Shown one piece after another: positions 7,906 to 18,100 of a DNA stretch of 52,015 nucleotides. Under the pieces are notes generated by a model. It saw only the letters and a list, made by a program, of their open reading frames with translations. It made no database searches and was not told where the DNA came from. Source of the stretch: Bacteroidales bacterium (GTDB lineage Bacteria; Bacteroidota; Bacteroidia; Bacteroidales; UBA932); contig JAFZKT010000034.1 of the NCBI GenBank assembly GCA_017553545.1, positions 1 through 52,015 on the forward strand. Reading direction: 5' to 3'. Positions within the stretch are counted from its first letter, which is position 1, and each line of letters starts with the position of its first letter. A program made the translations under genes and the position numbers.

Positions 7906-9273
7906 TTAACGTTTACCGCCGAACCGGCCCACGATGATTGCATCGGCCTCGGCTATCTTCTCTTTCAGGAGTTCCTTCGAGGTGGCCTCGCAGATGAAGC
8001 GGAGGTAGGGTTCCGTGTTGGAAGGACGGATGTTGAACCACCACTCAGGGAATTCCAGACGGTAACCGTCGAAGTCCATCACCTTGGTGGGTTTTTCCTT
8101 GCCTTCAAAGTACGCTTTCACGGCATCCATCGCACCCTTCTTGTCTTCCACCTTATAGTTGATTTCACCGGAGTTTTCATAACCGGTGAGGCGGTCGATC
8201 TCTTCGCTCAGCTTGATGCCCTGCTTCTTGAGGGCGCTCACGATGCGGAGGACGATGATGCTGGCGAGCATACCGCTGTCACTGTAGAAGAAGTCCTTGA
8301 AATAATAGTGACCGGCCAGTTCCCCGCCCCAGAGACCGTCGATTTCACGGAGTTTGGGAGCGGCGAAGGCGCGGCCTACACGCCAGGTGTGGACATCGGC
8401 GTTATAATTCTTTACCAAATATTCCGCCACGGCCTTGCTGGAGCGGATCTCCTGCAGGACGCGGGGGTTCTTTTCTCCCCTTTCGTCGCAGAAATAGCGG
8501 GCCATCATCGCGATGACAAGGTCCGGCGCCACGAAGCGGGCACGGTCGTCCACGAACATCACGCGGTCTGCGTCGCCGTCGTAGATGACGCCTACATCGG
8601 CCCTGATCCTGCCCACCAGTTCGCGCAGGGGCTCCACATTTTTCGGAACCAGCGGATTGGGCTCATGGTTGGGGAAGCTGCCGTCCATTTCGTCAAAGAG
8701 GAAGGTGGCGTCCTCACCCTTGTAGATTTCCTTGGCGAAGAGGGTGCTCATGCCGTTGGAAAGGTCGAAGGCAATCTTCAGGTTGGAATAATCTCCTTTA
8801 TATTTCTTCAGGAACTTGATGTAGTCCGGCTTGATGTCGATTTCCGTCACCTTCCCGGGCTTGGCGGCCTTGGGCGTGGGACGGCCTTCGTCGATCCACT
8901 GCTTGATCTGGCCGAGGCCGGTGTCCAGGCCCACGGGGAGGGCGTTCTCCCGGCTCACCTTCATACCATTATATTCGCGCGGATTATGGCTGGCGGTAAT
9001 CTGCACGGAGGCTTTGTAACCGTAGTTCGCCGTGCCGAAATAAACCAGCGGCGTGCTGCTGTAGCCGATATCGTCTACATCGGCCCCGGCGTCCGTGATA
9101 CCCTTGATAAGGTAGTCGTGAATCTCCTGCCCGGAGAGGCGGCAGTCCCGGCCTACCAGCACTTTATCGGCCTTCAGCAGGGCCGGCAGGAAATAACCCA
9201 CTTTGTAGGCGACCTCTTTGTCAAAATCCACGTTATAAATGCCGCGGATGTCGTATGCGTGAAATGCTCCCAT
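7906..9273 (-). CDS. Phosphomannomutase/phosphoglucomutase
   Basis: A 455-residue alpha-D-phosphohexomutase that interconverts sugar 1- and 6-phosphates for nucleotide-sugar and glycan synthesis. The phosphoserine loop TASHNPREYNGMK, the metal loop DGDADRVMF, the sugar loop GGELAGHYYFKD and the phosphate-binding RPSNTEPYLRF are all intact. The family does not allow choosing mannose over glucose from motifs alone. An upstream in-frame ATG at 9351 lies beyond the promoter at 9312-9345; the ATG at 9273 gives MGAFHAYDIRG, the normal family opening. It is followed at 3 nt by the M23/LysM gene. Confidence 0.93.
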   Translation of the reverse strand: MGAFHAYDIRGIYNVDFDKEVAYKVGYFLPALLKADKVLVGRDCRLSGQEIHDYLIKGITDAGADVDDIGYSSTPLVYFGTANYGYKASVQITASHNPREYNGMKVSRENALPVGLDTGLGQIKQWIDEGRPTPKAAKPGKVTEIDIKPDYIKFLKKYKGDYSNLKIAFDLSNGMSTLFAKEIYKGEDATFLFDEMDGSFPNHEPNPLVPKNVEPLRELVGRIRADVGVIYDGDADRVMFVDDRARFVAPDLVIAMMARYFCDERGEKNPRVLQEIRSSKAVAEYLVKNYNADVHTWRVGRAFAAPKLREIDGLWGGELAGHYYFKDFFYSDSGMLASIIVLRIVSALKKQGIKLSEEIDRLTGYENSGEINYKVEDKKGAMDAVKAYFEGKEKPTKVMDFDGYRLEFPEWWFNIRPSNTEPYLRFICEATSKELLKEKIAEADAIIVGRFGGKR

Positions 9274-9311
9274 GGTAGATTTATTAGTTTTAATGTTCTG
9301 TTCCCAATCTG

Positions 9312-9345
9312 CAAAATTACAAAAAATGTTAACACCCTCTACAAA
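9312..9345 (-). promoter_or_regulatory. Promoter of the phosphohexomutase operon
   Basis: On the minus strand, TTTG (plus 9342-9345) precedes TAATTTTG (plus 9312-9319) by 22 nt, close to the Bacteroidota consensus. The ATG at 9273 is about 38 nt downstream, supporting that start over the one at 9351. Confidence 0.7.
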
Positions 9346-9462
9346 TACCAAAAGTTATTGAAGTAGAATACGGGACGGACGATTGATTATTTGATGCAGT
9401 TTTTGTATATCTGTGGCACTATAACGATAACCGACCACAGGTCAATTTTTTACTAATTGCCT

Positions 9463-9612
9463 ATGAATAAAAGATATAAGGCGCCTGACTGCGCCGTTAT
9501 CCTGCTGGCAGCACAAGACAGCCTCCTGGTGGATGCCAGCGGGACGGAGTCTTATGACGAAATCACAATTGAGCTGCAATCCATCGCATTTGATTTTGAA
9601 AGTATCCTGTGA
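9463..9612 (+). CDS. Short peptide ahead of surface locus (copy 1)
   Basis: A 49-codon frame starting MNKRYKAPDC. It has no signal peptide. It reads Y-x2-P, a hydrophobic patch VILLAAQ, a Gly/Ser-containing linker and an acidic YDEITIEL block. The next frame shows the same order (YESP, VLLYAQ, NGSNENYTEIIIGL), so the two are paralogues. Short peptides of this style precede surface genes in many Bacteroidales; their function is not known to me. Its stop codon overlaps the next start (ATGA). Low coding certainty because of size, but the paralogy supports it. Confidence 0.5.
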   Translation: MNKRYKAPDCAVILLAAQDSLLVDASGTESYDEITIELQSIAFDFESIL

Positions 9613-9754
9613 TGAAAGACCTTAAAATGAACGGTGCCGGGAGTCCGTATGAGTCTCCCCGCACGGAACCCGTCCTGCTTTATGCCCAGGCGGTGTGCTG
9701 AACAATGGCAGCAATGAGAATTATACTGAGATCATCATTGGCCTGGACGATTAA
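9612..9754 (+). pseudogene. Short peptide ahead of surface locus (copy 2, frameshifted)
   Basis: The frame from ATG 9612 stops at 9699-9701 after 29 codons ending YAQAVC. Reading on in the -1 frame from 9698 gives LNNGSNENYTEIIIGLDD, stopping at 9752-9754. Joined, the product would match copy 1 through its whole C-terminal block, so a single-base loss or a -1 frameshift separates the halves. No classic slippery heptamer is visible at the join, so a disabling mutation or sequencing error is more likely than programmed shifting. It ends 23 nt before the first beta-helix lipoprotein gene. Confidence 0.5.
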
Positions 9755-9777
9755 GAATTATAAAAAACTATAACCAT

Positions 9778-12700
9778 ATGAAAAAGATTAGCTTCAGAAT
9801 GCTTGCTGCCACGGCCGTCCTTGTGCTGGCAGCCGTAGCCTGTTCAAAGAAAGACAACACGCCCGATCCGGGGAACAAGCCGGACCAGCCGGGCAACGCG
9901 GGCAGCATCACCATGACTGCCACCACGGAAGACGCTGTCACCAAGACCAGCCTGGGTGCCGCGGACGGCGCCGGGAAACGTCAGGTTTCCTGGGTGGCCA
10001 ATGACGAGGTAGCCGTTCTCTACAGCGGCGGAAGCACCACTGCCAACGCCGCCAACGTGGACGGCGGAAAGGCGCAGTTCTCCTTCGACGCCCCTGCCGG
10101 TGACGTTTGGTTCACCTATCCTTCATCGGCCGGCTCCCTGGATGCAGGAGTCCTCTCGCTGGAGATTCCCGCCGTGCAGGACGGCAACTTTGCCGCGCAC
10201 AGCTATCTGGTGGCAAAGGCGCTGACGAGCGATGCGAAAATCGTTTTCTTCAATGCCTGCTCCATGTTCAAGATTGTGGTGGACGACGCTGCCATCAAGC
10301 AGGCCGTCATCACCGGCAATAACAACGAAAAACTGGCCGGAACCGTCAGTTACACCTGGGAAGGCGCCAACAATCAGGCTCCCACGGCCGATGTAACCGC
10401 CGCAACGGGAACCAGCATCACCGTGAACTTCAGCGGCGCCGGTGAATATCTGGTAGCCGCCCTGCCGGGACTGGATCTCACCGCCGGCGCCACCATCAAG
10501 TTCTTTAAGGAAGGCGAAACTGCAGGCACCTATGACGTGCCCGCCGGCGGCAACCGCTCTTCCGCAGCCCTTTCCGTGGCGCGTGCCCAGATTGCCTCCT
10601 GGGGCAACTCCAACGCAATCTGCCACCGTTATGTCTCCACGACAGCTTCGGGTACCGACAACGGCCGCGCCGCCGACAAAGCCTGGAATACGGACCAGTT
10701 CGTCGGCTTCCTGGCCGGGAAGTGGAACGGTGCGGATGAGGATGCGAACAAACTGGCGGCGATGAACGGCCTTACCATCCATATTGCAGCGGGCGAATAT
10801 ACCCTGCCGGATGCCGCCATCAAGCTGGGCAGCACGTTTACCCTGCTGAACATTGTCGGCGAAAACGGGGCCATCCTCAAAGGAAACGGCTCCAAGCCCA
10901 TTATTCACCAGAATCAGGACGACCGCGGGGGAACTGTGGTCAATTTTGACAACCTGAGCTTTACCGGCGGTGTCCGCACCAATGACCACGGCGGCGCCGT
11001 ATGGCAGAGTTATGGAACCTTCAATTTTAAAGACTGCGTTTTCTCGGGCAACAGCGTGACCGGAGCCAGCAAATATGGCGGTGTCCTTCACTTCTACAAC
11101 ACCGCTGCCGCCACCTTTGAAGACTGCAGTTTCACCGACAACAGCGCGGCCGGCACTTCCGCCAACGGCGGCGTCCTGAATGTTCAGAATAGCAACCACC
11201 TTACTTTCACACGTTGCTCCTTCTATAATAATACCGCCACGCAGGACGGCGGCGTTGCCAATTTGAGTGGAACCGGCTCAGTTATCCGTTTCGAAGACTG
11301 CGATTTCGGTGACGGCACCGACGCCAAGCGGAATTCCGCCACCAATTACGGTGGAGTCTTCCACATTGAAAAGGCCAATTCGCTGAATATCGTGAATTGC
11401 CGGTTCAACAATAACACGGCCAAGGGCGGCGGCGCCCTGAACTTCCCTGGCACGGCAACGGTGGATGCCAATGCTGTCCACGTGCAGGGCTGCAGCTTCA
11501 GCAATCACGTCACATCGAGCTCCGGCGCTGTCATCCGGATTGTGGCCGGCACATTGAATCTGGAAAAGGATGGAACTACGCCTTGCACCTTCACCGATAA
11601 TGGTGCTGAAGACAAATCAGCTGGTGTGGCTGTCCTGAGTGGCGGCACCCTTAACGACAACGGTTCCGTTTATAAGAAAAACAAAGCAATCTGGGGCGGC
11701 GTCTATGTTACAGATGCCGACAAAGCATCCGTACTGAACTGCACCTCCTGTATTTACGGCACGGACGGAACTGCCGCCGACAGGAACTACGCCGTGAACG
11801 GCGGAGGCGTCTATAACCAGAACGGCGGAAGCGCCACCTTCACCAAATGCGAGTTCTATGGGAATGAGGCCAAGGAACGTCAGGGAGGAGCCATCCGCCG
11901 GGCAACGGACGGAGACGCCACCGATGTCACCTGTACCGTGAAGGGCTGCACCTTCAAAGAGAACATCTGCTCGAATGCCAGCACGGCGGGTGGAAGCAGT
12001 TGGGGCTCTTCCGGCGCCATCTTCTATCAGAAAGGCAAACTCACCATTGCTGAATCAGATGACCACGTGCGCACCACCTTCAATGGCAACAACTCCGTCT
12101 TCAGAGGCGGTGCCATCGGCCTGGATTTGACGGCCGAAGCAGATATCTCGGGCGCTGATTTCATAGGGAATTACACGACCGGTCCAAACAATGGCCAGCT
12201 TATCGGAGGGGCAATCTGCATAATTGGAACATCCTCCGCCTCCATAAGCGACTGCACTTTCGTCGGCAACTACAACAACACCGTAGGCTACGGCGGTGGT
12301 GCCCTAGGCATAGCCGGCACAACCGTGAACGTAAAGGTGAATAAGAGCCTTTTCAAAGACAACTATGCTACTGCCGGAGGTGCAATCTTCAATTACAGTA
12401 ACGGCGGCATCATCTATTTGAACGCATGTGCTTTTACCGGAAACCATATCACAGCCACGTATGGAGTTGTTATCCAGCTTACAAATACATCCAGCGGAAA
12501 TGCCACTTTGTGTATGAACAACTGCTCCTTCGCCGACAATCAATATGCAAAGGACGGCGCCACCGGTCAGCAGAGCTGCTGGGTAAATTTGAAGGGTCTG
12601 ACCAAAGCTGTTTTGAGTAATTCCACCCTGATTGGAAAGACCCGGAATGCCAACGGCACCTCCGCCGCCGACGGCACCAGTCCCAACCTGTACCGTTTCG

Positions 12701-13146
12701 ATGGTAATGTTGGAAGCGGTAACTATATCATCAACAGCATTATTGCAACCCCCAGTAGTACCTACTACGCTTCCGATATCAAAGGAAGCCCGGTCACCGG
12801 TTACTATAACAAGTTATCCGGTCTGCTCAATGGATCGACGTATGTCTCCGGTGATGGCTGTGCCACCGACTTCTACGGCACCAGTACCTACTTCGGCGGT
12901 CTGGGTTCCGCGATGACGGAAGGTGCGGCTGCAACGGACTGCTACTGGAGCTGGAACGGTACGCTGGCAACCGGCGGAGACCTGACCAAGGCCACCCTTG
13001 CCGATGTCAACAGCACCATCCAGACCGCAGACAGCGGATTCTACAACTGGCTGAGCGAAATCGGCGCCCTTACGACGGACTGCCGTGGCAAGAACCGCAG
13101 CACGGACGCCACCTGGCCCGGTGCATACGATGGAACTAACAACTAA
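9778..13146 (+). CDS. Parallel beta-helix surface lipoprotein with fimbrillin-like N-terminus
   Basis: A 1122-residue lipoprotein. The signal peptide ends AVAC with the lipidated Cys at residue 22. Residues about 40-270 resemble the fimbrillin-like/Mfa domain common at the front of Bacteroidales surface proteins (TTEDAVTKTSLG, VSWVANDEVAVLY). From about 300 to 1000 the chain is built of repeats with GGA/V-hydrophobic and FxxN signatures, the pattern of Pmp-type right-handed beta helices. The end, GALTTDCRGKNR then WPGAY, resembles a C-terminal anchor or cap and recurs in the next gene. No polysaccharide-lyase catalytic set is recognisable, so adhesion or ligand binding is more likely than catalysis. 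First full-size gene of the SusCD locus. Confidence 0.82.
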   Translation: MKKISFRMLAATAVLVLAAVACSKKDNTPDPGNKPDQPGNAGSITMTATTEDAVTKTSLGAADGAGKRQVSWVANDEVAVLYSGGSTTANAANVDGGKAQFSFDAPAGDVWFTYPSSAGSLDAGVLSLEIPAVQDGNFAAHSYLVAKALTSDAKIVFFNACSMFKIVVDDAAIKQAVITGNNNEKLAGTVSYTWEGANNQAPTADVTAATGTSITVNFSGAGEYLVAALPGLDLTAGATIKFFKEGETAGTYDVPAGGNRSSAALSVARAQIASWGNSNAICHRYVSTTASGTDNGRAADKAWNTDQFVGFLAGKWNGADEDANKLAAMNGLTIHIAAGEYTLPDAAIKLGSTFTLLNIVGENGAILKGNGSKPIIHQNQDDRGGTVVNFDNLSFTGGVRTNDHGGAVWQSYGTFNFKDCVFSGNSVTGASKYGGVLHFYNTAAATFEDCSFTDNSAAGTSANGGVLNVQNSNHLTFTRCSFYNNTATQDGGVANLSGTGSVIRFEDCDFGDGTDAKRNSATNYGGVFHIEKANSLNIVNCRFNNNTAKGGGALNFPGTATVDANAVHVQGCSFSNHVTSSSGAVIRIVAGTLNLEKDGTTPCTFTDNGAEDKSAGVAVLSGGTLNDNGSVYKKNKAIWGGVYVTDADKASVLNCTSCIYGTDGTAADRNYAVNGGGVYNQNGGSATFTKCEFYGNEAKERQGGAIRRATDGDATDVTCTVKGCTFKENICSNASTAGGSSWGSSGAIFYQKGKLTIAESDDHVRTTFNGNNSVFRGGAIGLDLTAEADISGADFIGNYTTGPNNGQLIGGAICIIGTSSASISDCTFVGNYNNTVGYGGGALGIAGTTVNVKVNKSLFKDNYATAGGAIFNYSNGGIIYLNACAFTGNHITATYGVVIQLTNTSSGNATLCMNNCSFADNQYAKDGATGQQSCWVNLKGLTKAVLSNSTLIGKTRNANGTSAADGTSPNLYRFDGNVGSGNYIINSIIATPSSTYYASDIKGSPVTGYYNKLSGLLNGSTYVSGDGCATDFYGTSTYFGGLGSAMTEGAAATDCYWSWNGTLATGGDLTKATLADVNSTIQTADSGFYNWLSEIGALTTDCRGKNRSTDATWPGAYDGTNN

Positions 13147-13149
13147 GCG

Positions 13150-15192
13150 ATGAAGCGTCATCTTTATCTGGCCGCCGTCCCAATTGTGGCGGCGGCCATT
13201 TTATCGGCCTCCTGCCAAAAGCCGGTATTCACGCCGGAGACGCCCGTCGTCCCCGCTGAGGAGGACGACCCCGGCGTTTATGAGCCCGGATTTTACGTGA
13301 CCGTGAACGGGGCCGGCCTTTTCACCGGCGAGGACTGGGCGAACGCCATGAGCGTGAACGACCTGAAGGATTTGCTGCTGGCCGATGAAAACGGAGTCTT
13401 CTCCGCGGAGAAAGCCGCCAGGATCAACGGCAAAATCATCCACCTGGAGCAGGGCGTTTATCAGCTGGGAACGGCGGATATGCCCACGCCGGTCATCAGC
13501 GGGGAAACCGCAGGCTTTTCCGTCACCATCAAGGGCGGATACAAAAGCGGCGTCTATACCCAGTATCCTGAAAAATACCACAGCACCCTGTCCGGTGGCA
13601 GCGACTACCACATTTTCCAGATGAAGGGGAACGTGAAACTGAAACTGGACAGCGTGGGCCTGACCGGCGGCAGCGGACGGGGCGGCGGGCAAGCGGCCGT
13701 CATCGTCAGCGGCGGAGAACTGACCCTGTATTTGTGTGATGTATTCAACAATTACAACACCTATACGGCGGGCGGTCTCCATATCAGCGGAAACGGCATC
13801 CTGCGGGCCAACAACTGCCGGTTCTACAACAATGTGGCCGGCAACGCGGGAGCCATCAACCTGGGCAACGCCAGCGCCTATTGCTACCTGATGGACTGTG
13901 AGTTCTTCAACAACTCCGCCAACGAACAGGGCGGCGCCATCAAGGTGACCACCGGAACGCTCCTCGCCACTGACTGCACCTTCCGCGCCAACCGGGCGGA
14001 AGTGCGCGGCGGCGTGGCCTGGGTAGCCGGCTGCAAGAGCGCCAAATCCGTGGTATTCGAGCGCTGCGTCTTTCAGGACAACGCCTCCTACAGCGGCGGC
14101 GGCGTCCTCTGGCAGGACGGCGGTTCCACCGTCACCTTCAAGGACTGCGACTTCGAGAGCAATTCGGCCACCCACGGATCGGCCGGCGCCATCTATGCCA
14201 ACGAAGGCGCCTCCACTGCAAGTTGGGACACCAACACCACGTATGTGGAGAATTGCCGTTTCAAAGGCAACTACAGCCAGGACTACAACGGCGGCAGTCT
14301 CCACGTGAGGGGAAACGCCTACGGGAATTCCGCCCTGCACTGCACCGACTGCACCTTTGAAGGGGAGCATACGGTGGCGGCGAAAGGCGGACTCATCGCG
14401 CTGGGCGGCTCGGGGGCTCCCCTGGCCACCTTCAACGGCTGCCACTTCAAAGCCTGCTATTCCACCGTGACCAACAGCATCTTCTACAACTACGCCACGG
14501 AAGGAAAACTGTACTTCAACGCCTGCCGTTTCGAGAACAATTACATCAACAAGACCTATTCGGTGGAAGGGACGCCTGACAGCGCGAACGCTTTCGTCGG
14601 CCTTAACAACTGCGCGGTGAGCGGCGGCACGCTTACTATGGAAGGCGGCAATTCGCAGCAGGCCTGCTGGTACAACCTGATGGCCGGCAAGGTCCTGTTC
14701 TCCAACTCTTCGCTGATCGGTGTTCCCACGGCCGCCGGACAGGTTCTGCCTGCCTTCGGCCTGGTCCGCCTGAACAGCAACGACGCCAACGTGCGTTTCG
14801 TCAATAACATCATCGTGTCCACCCACGCCGAAGGATGCGGCATATACGGCGGCGACACCCAGACTTCGCTCACCGTGACGGGCAGTTACAACAAGATGTC
14901 CCCCGTCCGGACGCAGAAGGAAGGCTCCTTCACCTATACCTCCGGAGCCGGAGACGACCTGACGGCCTACGCCACCTCCTTCCCCGGGCTTGAATGGGGC
15001 GAGAACGGCTGGAAATGGGACGGCCATTACACCGGCTCTGCGGTTCTGGGCGCTACGGCCACCATCAACACGGCCATCCATACCTTCGACGCCGGCTTCT
15101 ACGGCTGGCTGGAGAGCATCGGCGCCCTGGGCAAGGATATCAGAGGAAAAGAACGTGGAACCACTTCCTGGCCGGGATCTTATCAGGACTGA
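13150..15192 (+). CDS. Parallel beta-helix surface lipoprotein (paralogue)
   Basis: A 680-residue lipoprotein with lipobox SASC, Cys at residue 22. It lacks the fimbrillin-like domain of the preceding gene. After a region starting GFYVTVNGAGLFTGEDWANA come repeats with GGA/GGV and FxxN motifs across most of the chain. The C-terminus IGALGKDIRGKERGTTSWPG closely parallels that of the upstream protein. The gene begins 3 nt after the upstream stop and ends 2 nt before susC, so the three are certainly co-transcribed. The likely role is a surface-exposed binding or adhesive protein delivered with the SusCD complex; the ligand is unknown. Confidence 0.82.
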   Translation: MKRHLYLAAVPIVAAAILSASCQKPVFTPETPVVPAEEDDPGVYEPGFYVTVNGAGLFTGEDWANAMSVNDLKDLLLADENGVFSAEKAARINGKIIHLEQGVYQLGTADMPTPVISGETAGFSVTIKGGYKSGVYTQYPEKYHSTLSGGSDYHIFQMKGNVKLKLDSVGLTGGSGRGGGQAAVIVSGGELTLYLCDVFNNYNTYTAGGLHISGNGILRANNCRFYNNVAGNAGAINLGNASAYCYLMDCEFFNNSANEQGGAIKVTTGTLLATDCTFRANRAEVRGGVAWVAGCKSAKSVVFERCVFQDNASYSGGGVLWQDGGSTVTFKDCDFESNSATHGSAGAIYANEGASTASWDTNTTYVENCRFKGNYSQDYNGGSLHVRGNAYGNSALHCTDCTFEGEHTVAAKGGLIALGGSGAPLATFNGCHFKACYSTVTNSIFYNYATEGKLYFNACRFENNYINKTYSVEGTPDSANAFVGLNNCAVSGGTLTMEGGNSQQACWYNLMAGKVLFSNSSLIGVPTAAGQVLPAFGLVRLNSNDANVRFVNNIIVSTHAEGCGIYGGDTQTSLTVTGSYNKMSPVRTQKEGSFTYTSGAGDDLTAYATSFPGLEWGENGWKWDGHYTGSAVLGATATINTAIHTFDAGFYGWLESIGALGKDIRGKERGTTSWPGSYQD

Positions 15193-15194
15193 TT

Positions 15195-18100
15195 ATGAAA
15201 GCAATCTTTAAAACCATATTAGTTCTCCTGCTGGCCGCCATGCCGGTAGCTGCCTGGGCACAGGACGTGCATCTGGCGGGTACCGTGAAGGATGCGGAAA
15301 CGGGAGAAGAGATGATTGGCGCTTCCGTGATGGTGAAAGGCACCACCATAGGAACCGTCACGGACCTGGACGGCCACTTCTCCATCACCGTTCCGGCCGG
15401 CTCCGAGATGGTGGTGGGCGCGCTCAGCTATGCCGATTACACCTTCATCGCCGGTCCGGGAATGGAAGCGATGAACATCCTGCTGGGGATGTCGGCCGAA
15501 TTCCTGGACGAAGTGGTGGTGGTGGGCTACGGCTCCGTGAAGAAAGAGAACCTCACCGGCGCCGTGGACCAGGTGTCCTCCGAAGTCTTCGAAGGACGTC
15601 CCACGAACAGTGCCACACAGATGCTGGTGGGCAGCGTCCCCAACCTGAACATCACCCTCACCGACGGTAAACCGGGCCGCACGGCCTCCTACAACGTGCG
15701 CGGCGCCACCTCCATCGGCGGCGGCGGCAGCGCGCTGGTACTCATCGACGGCGTGGAAGGAGACCCCGCCCTCATCAACCCCAACGACATAGAAAGCGTG
15801 TCCGTGCTGAAGGATGCGGCATCGGCCTCCATCTACGGATCCCGGGCCACCTACGGCGTGGTGCTCATCACCACCAAGAATCCGGACAAGAACAAGGAGC
15901 GTTTCTCCATTTCCTATACGGGGAACATCTCCTTTATGCAGCCTACGGCCGTTCCGGATGTGGTGGACGACGGTTATGTCTATTCCCGCCTGTTCTACGA
16001 CGCCTGGTACAACTTCCAGTATTCCCAGCCCACGGGCATCAACAAGTCGCAGGATTTTTCCCGCATCTGGCTGGACGACTTCCGGGCCCGCAAAAAGAAT
16101 GGGATTGCCGATGAAGTGGTGGTGGACGAAGAAACCGGAAAATACGTTTACTACGGCAATACCAACTACTATGACGTGCTGTATAAGGACTGCGTTTCCG
16201 CACGCACCCATAACGTTTCGGTGAGCGGCACTTCGGGCCCCCTGAGTTATATCGTTTCCGGACGACTGTACAACTACGACGGCCTGTTCAACTTCAACCC
16301 CGACGTGTACAGGACGCTGAACCTCCGCGGCAAGGCCCAGGCGCAGATACGCCCCTGGCTGCTGCTGACGGAGAATATGGAATACACCTACGAGAAGCAG
16401 CACATCCCTTCCGCCTACAGCGGTGAGGGCGGCGGCAACTTCTGGCGTTCCATCTCCGACGAAGGTCACCCATCCTCGCCCGTTTTCAACCCCGACGGCA
16501 CGCTCACCAAGAGCGGCGCCTACTCCATCGGCGGTCTGGTAAGCGGCAACAACTGGAACGACCGCCTCATCAAGAATTTCAAGACCACCACCGCCCTCAA
16601 GGCCGAATTCCTGGACAAGGCGCTCCGCCTGAACGCGGACTTCTCCTTCTCCTCCCGCGACAAGGGTGAGAATTCAAAGAGGACGGTCATCAGTTACAGC
16701 GACGCTCCCGGAGTGATTTCCTACATCGGCACGCCTTTCACCGGAGACTCGTTCACGGAGTATTATTCCTCGCACGAGTACCTGGCCACGAACCTCTATG
16801 CCGAATATGAGAAAACCCTGGCGGAGAAGCATTATCTGAAAGGGCTGGCCGGCTTCAACTACGAAAGCCGCAAGGACAAGACGGGCACCTACAGCCGCAA
16901 CGGTCTTCTGACCCCCGACGTCACCAGCATCAACCTGGCCGTGGGCGAGGACATCACCACCGCTTCCAGCGACACCAAGTGGAACGTCGCCGGTTTCTTC
17001 GCCCGTCTGAACTACTCCTACGACAACCGCTATCTCCTGGAGCTGAACGGCCGTTACGACGGATCCTCCAAGTTCCCCACCTATTCCCAGTGGGGCTTCT
17101 TCCCGTCGGCTTCCATCGCCTGGCGTCCGTCCATGGAACACTGGTGGCACGTGAATCCCAAATACGTCTCCAGCCTCAAGTTCAGGGCTTCCTACGGCGA
17201 ACTGGGCAACGGTAACGTGGCCGCCTATTCCTTCCTGGAAAGGTTCTCCTTCGGCAACCTGAGCGGCTATCTGCTGGACGGCGAGAACAAACGGCGCTAC
17301 ACCTCCATCCCCTCGCAGATTCCCGACAACCTGAGCTGGGAAACCGCTCAGACGCTGGATGTAGGTATGGACATCGCCTTCCTGAACGGGAAGATTAATT
17401 TCACCGGAGACTGGTATCTCAGGCGCTCCTATAATATGTTTACGGTGGGTCCCACCCTCCCGGACACTTACGGCGCCTCTTCTCCAAAGGGCAATTACGC
17501 CGACATGGACACCTACGGATTCGAGCTGTCCCTGAGCTACAACGACTCCGTCCAGCTGGGCGACAGTCCGCTGAACTACGGCATCAAGGCCACCCTGGCC
17601 GACAACCGGTCCTTCATCACCAAATACAACAACCCCACCGGAAGCCTGAGCGACTATTACGTGGGGCAGGAAGTGGGTGAAATCTGGGGCCTGGTGTGCA
17701 ACGGGCTGTTCCAGACGCAGAGCCAGATTGACGACTATTACGGTCCCGGAGACCCTTACGTAAACAACATCTTCCAGTATGCCAGCGGTTACCGCATCTC
17801 CCCCGGAGATATGATTGTGGAGGACCTCAACGGAAACAAGATGATTGACACAGGGTCCAACACCGTCACGGATCCCGGGGACAAGACCATCATCGGCAAC
17901 ACAACGCCGCGCTATCGGTATTCCTTCACCCTGAACCTGGAATGGAAGGGCTTCTATGCATCGGCCTTCTTCCAGGGCGTGGGGAAACAGGACTGGTACC
18001 CCAGCGGGGAATCCCCCTTCTGGGGACAGTACAACCGCCCCTACAACCAGGCCTACAAATGGATGCTGGGGAATTACTGGACCAAGGAGAATCCGGACGC

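Noticed and set aside
7339..9366. Very long open frame on the plus strand (about 675 codons) opposite the phosphohexomutase and M23/LysM genes
   Set aside because: It is a shadow of high-GC codon use; the minus strand encodes proteins with complete family motifs and the plus translation resembles nothing.
9690..9704. Programmed -1 frameshift in the second short peptide
   Set aside because: No slippery heptamer or obvious downstream structure at the join; a simple indel explains it better, so it is listed as a frameshifted copy.
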